Shown here: positions 59,353 to 64,000 of the stretch, piece by piece
How the letters are laid out: each line of letters opens with the position of its first letter
Numbering within the stretch: the stretch's first letter is position 1
NCBI GenBank assembly: GCA_040902725.1
Contig: JBBDWU010000045.1
Span: 6,245-70,244 of the forward strand
From: JACVRU01 sp040902725
GTDB lineage: Bacteria > Actinomycetota > Thermoleophilia > Gaiellales > Gaiellaceae
Length of the DNA: 64,000 bases
Reading direction: 5' to 3'
Notes under the pieces: model-generated
What the model saw: the letters and a program-made list of their open reading frames with translations, nothing else
What the model was told of the DNA's origin: nothing
Databases searched by the model: none
Position numbers and translations under genes: made by a program

Positions 59353-60573
59353 GTGCGTCTTGCGGCGGCCGCACTCCTCAGTTCACTCGTGGTCCCCGCG
59401 CTCACGGGGCCTCCGGAGCGCGTCGCGCCGTCCGTTCGCCTCGCCGCCTGGCCTGGCGGCTTCGCCGTCACCAACGACGACGGCATCTGGACGGTCAGGA
59501 CGCGCTGTGGGGTCGAACGGGGCCGGTCGGCCGGCCCGGGCTACATCTCCGAGCTCGTCACCACTGACGGTCACGTGCTGGTGAACGACTCGCGGCGGCA
59601 GCGCGGCACGCTGAACGATCCGGCCTTCGGCGGGCTCGGCGCCTTCGGCTGGCACCACGCGCGCGGCCGCGCCGGGCGGCTCCGCTTCAACGCGGGCAAC
59701 GCCTGGGAGATCAGCGGCCGCGTCTGCGCGCGCCGGAACCACGGCTTCGGCGTAGTGCGGACGCGCGTGACCGAACAGCCGGTGACGCGGGACGGCGCGG
59801 TCACCTTCGCCGTCGCGGTGGACTTCGCCGACGGGTACACGTTCCCGAAGCCGCTCCTGCGCGCGACGTATCGCTACCGCTTCGAGCGGTCGGTCGTGAA
59901 GAGCTGGGTCGAGGTCACGCCGCTCTGCCCCCGCGGGCGTTGCGGGCGCACGCGGCTGGCCGCCTTCGTGAAGGAGCCGAAGCTCGTGGCGCACGTGACC
60001 GGCGGCCGCTTCACGCGGATGGCCACCTTCGCGGAGGACGGGTCGCTCGTCTGCGTCTACGTCGGCGCAGGGCCGGCCCAGGGGCCGATCCTCAAGACGG
60101 GCCAGTGCGACGCGCCCGGCCGCACGCGGCTCCAGCTCGACTACGGGTCGGCGGTCAGCCAGCTCGAGGGCGGGTGCGAGTCACGGCCCTGCCTGAACAT
60201 CGTCATGCGCTCCTACGAGGGGCGCCACGGCGGGCCGACCGGTGCGTGGGGCGAGGGCGGGCTCGACGACTGGGCGCTCTCCGCGGCGGCTCGCCCGGCC
60301 GCCTTCCGGCGCGACACGCCGTCGGGCGACGGGCTCGTCTGGGGCTGCCACTCGCTCAGCACCGCCGACGAGCGCGTGCGCCGCTGGGAGACCGCGGCGC
60401 GGCGCGGGCCGAGGGGCCGCTACACCGCCGCGGGCGGGCTCTTCCCCGCGTGGGAGGGCGGTCGCGGCGGCTATGACTGCGAGCCGCTCGCCCGCACGTT
60501 CGGGCCCGCCGGCGAGCGTTTCCGGGTCTTCGCCTCCTACTCGGTCGGGGAGGGCTGGGAAGACCTGGACTAG
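59353..60573 (+). CDS. secreted protein of unknown function, 406 aa
   Basis: GTG start and a signal peptide (RLAAAALLSSLVVPALTGPP). The rest is rich in Gly, Arg and aromatic residues with about nine Cys, several likely paired (CGVERGRS, RVCARRNHG, PLCPRGRCGRTRL, GGCESRPC, VWGCHSLS, GYDCEPLA). It is predicted all-beta, like a secreted glycan-binding or coat protein. I know no family. Divergent from recG with an 88-bp gap; the stop overlaps the convergent degV gene by 4 bp. Confidence 0.65.
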   Translation: MRLAAAALLSSLVVPALTGPPERVAPSVRLAAWPGGFAVTNDDGIWTVRTRCGVERGRSAGPGYISELVTTDGHVLVNDSRRQRGTLNDPAFGGLGAFGWHHARGRAGRLRFNAGNAWEISGRVCARRNHGFGVVRTRVTEQPVTRDGAVTFAVAVDFADGYTFPKPLLRATYRYRFERSVVKSWVEVTPLCPRGRCGRTRLAAFVKEPKLVAHVTGGRFTRMATFAEDGSLVCVYVGAGPAQGPILKTGQCDAPGRTRLQLDYGSAVSQLEGGCESRPCLNIVMRSYEGRHGGPTGAWGEGGLDDWALSAAARPAAFRRDTPSGDGLVWGCHSLSTADERVRRWETAARRGPRGRYTAAGGLFPAWEGGRGGYDCEPLARTFGPAGERFRVFASYSVGEGWEDLD

Positions 60574-61433
60574 GACGGGTCGCTGAACCAGAAGAAGCCC
60601 ACGGTCCCCGGGCCGGCGTGGGTGCCGATGACGGCTCCGAGGCTCGTCGACAGCTCGATCTCCGCCTGCGGGCGCTCGTCGCGCACCATCTTCGCCAGCG
60701 CCTCGGCGCGCTCGGGCGCGTCCGCGTGCGCGATCCCGACGCGCAGCCCGGGCTCGTCCGCGCTCCCGTCCCGGAATGCGCGCACGAACTCCTGGAACGC
60801 CTTCTGGTTGCCGCGGACGCGCTTCACGGGCACGACCTCGCCGTCGGTGATCGTCAGGATCGGCTTCACGTTCAGCATCTGGCCGGCGAAGGCGCGGGCG
60901 CGCCCGATGCGGCCTCCGCGCGCGAGGAACTCGAGCGTGTCGACGGTGAAGAGCAGCTTCGCGTCGCGCTGGTAGCGGGCCACCAGCGCGTCGAGCTCCT
61001 CGTCCGTCGTTCCCTGCTCGAGGCGGCGCTGGACGGCAAGGCCTAGCATCGCGATCGCGGCGGAGGCCGTGTCCGAATCGACGATCCGAATGTGATCGGC
61101 GCCGGCCTCCGCCGCAGCAGTCCGAGCGCTCTCCACCGTCCCCGAGAGCCGGCCGGCGATGTGGATCGAGTAGATCCGCTCGTAGCCCGCCAGCTCCTCG
61201 TACGCGGCGGCGAAATCCTGCGGGGTGGGCTGCGACGTCGTCGGGAGCTCCTGGGCCGTGCGCAGCCGGGCGTAGAACTCGTCGGGGCCGAGATCCAGGT
61301 AGTCGCGATGGCTCTCGTCCCCGAAGCGGACGTAGAGCGGGACGATGCGCCAGTTGGGGAACCGCTGGGGCGCCTCCGGGAAGTCCGCGGTCGAGTCCAC
61401 GACGATCGCCGTGTTGGCGGCGGTCAGGTTCAC
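60570..61433 (-). CDS. DegV family fatty-acid-binding protein (FakB-like)
   Basis: 287 residues from a GTG overlapping the receiver-gene stop (GTGA). TAIVVDSTADFPEAPQRF, TTSQPTPQDFAAAYEEL (the fatty-acid carboxylate loop), IYSIHIAGRLSGTVESARTA, VDTLEFLARGGRIGRARAF and LNVKPILTITDGEVVPVKRV are classic DegV marks. FakB presents fatty acids to the kinase FakA, whose gene lies just upstream across one receiver gene. Confidence 0.94.
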   Translation of the reverse strand: MNLTAANTAIVVDSTADFPEAPQRFPNWRIVPLYVRFGDESHRDYLDLGPDEFYARLRTAQELPTTSQPTPQDFAAAYEELAGYERIYSIHIAGRLSGTVESARTAAAEAGADHIRIVDSDTASAAIAMLGLAVQRRLEQGTTDEELDALVARYQRDAKLLFTVDTLEFLARGGRIGRARAFAGQMLNVKPILTITDGEVVPVKRVRGNQKAFQEFVRAFRDGSADEPGLRVGIAHADAPERAEALAKMVRDERPQAEIELSTSLGAVIGTHAGPGTVGFFWFSDPS

Positions 61434-61795
61434 GAGGCGGCCGCGAGCAGCGCGTCGACGATCACGCCGAGCTCCTGGTCCTTGGTGAGGCAGGCGACGG
61501 CGCCGGCGTCGTAGAGGGCCTGGATCTCGCCCGCGTCTGCCTCTCCGGTGAGGCAGACGACTGCGACCTCGGGGGCCGCTGCGCGCACCGCGGCGGTCGC
61601 CTGGACGCCGTCCATGCCGGGCAGGCGGTAGTCCATGAGGACGACGTCGGGGCTGTGCTCGAGCGTCGCCGCGACGGCGGCCTCCCCCTCGCGCACCGCG
61701 GCCACGACCTGGACGTCGGCGCGCAGGCCGAGGAGCAGCTCGAGCGCCTCGCGGAAGATGTCGTTGTCCTCGACGAGCAGGATCCGGACGGGCAC
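61430..61795 (-). CDS. stand-alone response-regulator receiver domain
   Basis: 121 residues, CheY-sized: VRILLVEDNDIF (acidic pocket), VVLMDYRLPGMDG (phospho-Asp 55), AVVCLTGEAD (Thr 83) and AVACLTKDQE (Lys 105). There is no output domain and no histidine kinase in the window. It is wedged between fakA (9-bp gap) and degV/fakB (4-bp overlap), so it is co-translated with a fatty-acid kinase system. Confidence 0.92.
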   Translation of the reverse strand: MPVRILLVEDNDIFREALELLLGLRADVQVVAAVREGEAAVAATLEHSPDVVLMDYRLPGMDGVQATAAVRAAAPEVAVVCLTGEADAGEIQALYDAGAVACLTKDQELGVIVDALLAAAS

Positions 61796-61804
61796 TCCCG
61801 GAGC

Positions 61805-63349
61805 CTATTCCGCGGACAGCAGCAGCGGATAGTTCGGCTGCCCGCCCTCCTGCACGTCGAGCTCCAGCTCGGGATGCTCCTCCCCGAGCCAGCGGCGCAG
61901 CCCGTCGAGGACGGGGGGCTCGTCGCCGGTGAGCAGCGTGACCACGTCGCGCGGCTCCGCGAGCAGCCGCCCGAGCACCGCGCGGGCGACCTCCTCGAAG
62001 TCGTCGCCGGAGGCGACGGCGTCGCCCTCCACGAGCCCCAGCCACTGACCCTTCTGGACGGTGCCGGCGTCGCGCGAGGCGACCGTCACCGCCCCGGTGG
62101 CGACGGTCTCGAGCGCCTCGAAGATCTCGGCCATGTTCGCCTCCGCCGAGCGAGTGGGGTCGTAGGCGACCAGCGCCGCCAGGCCCTCCTGGATCGACCG
62201 CGTTGGGATCACGCGGACCGGCTTCGAGGCGTGGCGCGCGGCCTGTTCGGCGCTCATCAGCACGTTCGGGTTGTTGGGGAGGACGATCGCCTCAGGCGCG
62301 GCGGCGCTCTCGATCGCCTCGAGGATGGCCTGGGTGGACGGGTTCATCGTCCGGCCCCCGTCGACGACGCGCCCCGCCCCGAGATCCTCGAAGAGCCGGC
62401 GATTCCCCTCGCCGACCGAGACCACGACCGCCTCGCAGGCCTTCAGCCGCTCCTCGCGCTCGGCCGTCTGGCGGTGCATGTTCGCGATCTCGACGCTCTC
62501 GATCGTCCCCCGCGCCACGGCGAGGCTGAGCACCTGCCCGGGGTCGTCCGTGTGGACGTGGATCTTGAGCGCGTCCTCGTCGCCGACGACGAGCAGCGAG
62601 TCGCCGAGCGGCTCCAGCTCGCGCTCGAACCCGGCCGCGTCGAGGCCGCTGCCCTCCACGAGCACCGTCGTGCAGTAGCGGAAGCGCGACAGTTCCAGGT
62701 GCAGCGCGTCGACGCCGATCTCCTCCTCGTAGGCGGGCGACTCCGGAAGCGGCTCGCCGACAACGTGGGCTGCGAGCCCCCGCAGGATCTCGGCCAGGCC
62801 GGCGCCGCCCGCGTCGACGACGCCGGCCTCGCGCAGGACGTCGAGCATCTGCTGCGTGCGCACGACCGACTCGTCCGCGGCCCGCACGAGCTCGCGCATC
62901 AGCTCGGGGAGGGGCGGGTTGGCCGCGGCCAGGCGCTCGGCCGCCTCGGCCGTCTCGCGCACGACGGTCAGCATCGTCCCCTCGACGGGCTTGCGGACGG
63001 CGCGGTAGGCGGCGTCGCTCGCGCCGCGGAGGGCGGCGGCCACATCGACTTCCTCGCCGGCGCCCAGCGTCTCGGCCGCCCCGCGAACGATCTGGGAGAG
63101 GATCACCCCGGAGTTGCCGCGCGCCGACATGAGCGCCGCGCGCGTGACCTCCTTCGCTAGCTCGGCGCGCCCGGTCGCCTGGGTGGCCTCGAGCGCCTCG
63201 ACGATCCCGCGCGCGGTGAGGGTGAGATTCGTGCCGGTGTCGCCGTCGGGCACCGGGTAGACGTTGAGGTCGTCGATGCGGCGGCGCGAGGACTCGAGCG
63301 CGGCGAGCCCGGCGGCGGCCAGGCCGCGGACTGCCTCGACGTCGCTCAC
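61805..63349 (-). CDS. fakA: fatty acid kinase FakA (DAK-phosphatase / DhaL-like)
   Basis: 514 residues from a GTG overlapping the asp23-like stop (GTGA). The DhaL nucleotide loop is LNVYPVPDGDTGTNLTLTAR (Asp ligands), followed by ALMSARGNSGVILSQIVRGA, KPVEGTMLTVVRETAEAAE and GVVDAGGAGLAEILRGL. The middle/C-terminal domain shows DEDALKIHVHTDDPGQVLSL and AIVLPNNPNVLMSAEQAA, as in FakA. It phosphorylates FakB-bound fatty acids to acyl-phosphates for PlsX/PlsY; plsX is in this window. Confidence 0.94.
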   Translation of the reverse strand: MSDVEAVRGLAAAGLAALESSRRRIDDLNVYPVPDGDTGTNLTLTARGIVEALEATQATGRAELAKEVTRAALMSARGNSGVILSQIVRGAAETLGAGEEVDVAAALRGASDAAYRAVRKPVEGTMLTVVRETAEAAERLAAANPPLPELMRELVRAADESVVRTQQMLDVLREAGVVDAGGAGLAEILRGLAAHVVGEPLPESPAYEEEIGVDALHLELSRFRYCTTVLVEGSGLDAAGFERELEPLGDSLLVVGDEDALKIHVHTDDPGQVLSLAVARGTIESVEIANMHRQTAEREERLKACEAVVVSVGEGNRRLFEDLGAGRVVDGGRTMNPSTQAILEAIESAAAPEAIVLPNNPNVLMSAEQAARHASKPVRVIPTRSIQEGLAALVAYDPTRSAEANMAEIFEALETVATGAVTVASRDAGTVQKGQWLGLVEGDAVASGDDFEEVARAVLGRLLAEPRDVVTLLTGDEPPVLDGLRRWLGEEHPELELDVQEGGQPNYPLLLSAE

Positions 63350-63684
63350 GACTGACGCACGTCCTCGATGTGCACCTCGACGGCGGCGATCGGCAGCTGA
63401 GTCAGCCGCTCGACCTCGTACGCCACGCGCGTGCGGACGGAGGCGCCGACCTCGGCGAGGTTGAGGCCGTACTCGACCACGACGTGGAGGTCGATCCGGA
63501 CGCCGCCGTCCTCGGTCTTGACGGCGACCCCCTGCGTGGCCTTGTCGCGCCAGGGCAGCTTCTCCACCGGGCCGCGGGCCGCCATGCCGACGACGCCGTA
63601 GCACTCCGCCGCGGTGCGCCCGACGATCTGCGCGATCGCCTCGCGCGAGATCGTGATGCGGCCGAGCGGGGAGGAAACCTCCAC
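63346..63684 (-). CDS. Asp23/Gls24 family envelope stress protein
   Basis: 112 residues from GTG: GRITISREAIAQIVGRTAAE, YGVVGMAARGPVEKL, VRIDLHVVVEYGLNLAEVGA, ASVRTRVAYEVERLTQLPIA, AVEVHIEDVR. This small protein almost always precedes fakA in Gram-positives. Role not defined. Operon asp23-fakA-receiver-degV. Confidence 0.93.
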   Translation of the reverse strand: MEVSSPLGRITISREAIAQIVGRTAAECYGVVGMAARGPVEKLPWRDKATQGVAVKTEDGGVRIDLHVVVEYGLNLAEVGASVRTRVAYEVERLTQLPIAAVEVHIEDVRQS

Positions 63685-63744
63685 GAGCCCTTAGACGAGT
63701 CGGAAATGGGCGCGGTTGCTAATGCGTCACGCGAGAGGCCGTCG

Positions 63745-63785
63745 GACGAGCGGGATCGCTGCGCGAAGCGCGCATCCCGCTCGTC
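63745..63785. repeat. 12-bp inverted repeat, stem-loop
   Basis: GACGAGCGGGAT (63745-63756) and ATCCCGCTCGTC (63774-63785) pair perfectly around CGCTGCGCGAAGCGCGC, which can itself extend the stem (GCGC-GAA-GCGC). No U-tract. It lies upstream of asp23 on the minus strand. Confidence 0.6.
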
Positions 63786-63912
63786 GCGAGGCGAACCGAC
63801 GCCCAAGGACGTGGTCGTCGCCGCCGCCGGCCTCCCAGCGGCGGCGCTGCAGGCGCCGGAAGCGTCAGACCAGCGAAAGCGTCGCGCCGCCGAAGGCCGG
63901 TTCATCCGGCTG

Positions 63913-63984
63913 AGAGGCGAAGCGCCTGAGGGCCAGCGGAAGGAGCGAAGGAGGGGGTTCGTGGGGGAACCATGGGTTCCCCTG
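63913..63984. repeat. structured intergenic repeat, copy 2
   Basis: Same block order as copy 1 (3644-3695): AGAGGCGAAGCGCCTGAG, GAAGGAGGGGG and a hairpin GGGGAACC / GGTTCCCC (63964-63971 and 63975-63982) around an ATG loop, preceded by GTG as in copy 1. The spacer between the blocks is about 20 bp longer. Confidence 0.6.
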
Positions 63985-64000
63985 CGGTCAGCCGCCGATG

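Larger units (their letters stand above)
63685..64000. other. 316-bp non-coding end of the window
   Basis: No convincing gene. It holds the stem-loop at 63745-63785 and repeat copy 2 at 63913-63984, and probably the promoter of the asp23-fakA operon near 63690-63730. On the minus strand a TGA just after the window edge region (about 63988-63990) could be the end of another gene, but this cannot be judged. Confidence 0.4.

Noticed and set aside
63716..63913. 65-aa plus-strand ORF at the right end
   Set aside because: Runs through the inverted repeat, lacks a Shine-Dalgarno and shows no domain.

Overview
The window is very GC-rich and densely coded, with many GTG starts and 1-4 bp ATGA/GTGA stop-start overlaps. 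Gene content points to a high-GC actinobacterium: a SepIVA-like coiled-coil protein beside coaD, DUF3105, a paired AddAB/AdnAB-like helicase-nuclease, an Lsr2-like small basic protein, a bacterial eRF1-like (baeRF) protein and several cyclase-ATPase-TPR proteins. Thermoleophilia (Gaiellales/Solirubrobacterales) is my best guess. That is inference from gene content, not a phylogenetic result. No CRISPR array, prophage, transposase or rRNA gene is visible.

Region 1 (1-30 kb) is mixed. It opens with the 3' part of a cyclase-ATPase-TPR gene, an initiator tRNA with promoter and terminator, a Ppx/GppA phosphatase, a CBS protein, glutamate dehydrogenase with a tiny coupled ORF, and tRNA-Leu(UAA). 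Next come rmuC, a HAD phosphatase, baeRF, trxB, a FAD oxidoreductase and nth. An addB-addA pair, an Lsr2-like gene, topoisomerase IB and an isocitrate-dehydrogenase-family gene follow. A full-length cyclase-ATPase-TPR gene, an HD-GYP gene, a split transhydrogenase operon (pntAA-pntAB-pntB), an ornithine-cyclodeaminase-family gene, and a FAD oxidoreductase overlapping an NAD formate dehydrogenase complete the region.

Region 2 (30-38 kb) holds a broken DHFR-family gene, dprA-comM, thiE, and divergently a TPP riboswitch with thiO-thiS-thiG. A putative orphan DNA methyltransferase, a second methyltransferase, yraN and rnhB follow. The thiamine genes and methyltransferases split the usual rnhB-yraN-comM-dprA order.

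Region 3 (38-64 kb) is mostly the conserved translation/cell-cycle backbone, read right to left: asp23-fakA-(receiver)-degV, recG-rsmD-coaD-sepIVA-like, DUF177-rpmF-plsX-acpP-rnc-smc, ftsY, ffh-rpsP-khpA-rimM-trmD-lepB-rplS-rnhB-yraN. It is interrupted by plus-strand insertions: two secreted proteins, mmcQ, a third cyclase-ATPase protein, a dodecin-like gene and small ORFs.

The most unusual observations are: a very short SMC with a hinge but reduced arms; an rnc gene with no ATG/GTG/TTG start; a 140-bp imperfect palindrome between rplS and rnhB; a dodecin-like protein lacking the flavin-stacking Trp; a receiver domain inside a fakA-degV operon; a DHFR-family gene broken by two compensating indels and a TGA; a structured repeat present at both ends of the window; and a repeat-bearing insertion at the smc 3' end.
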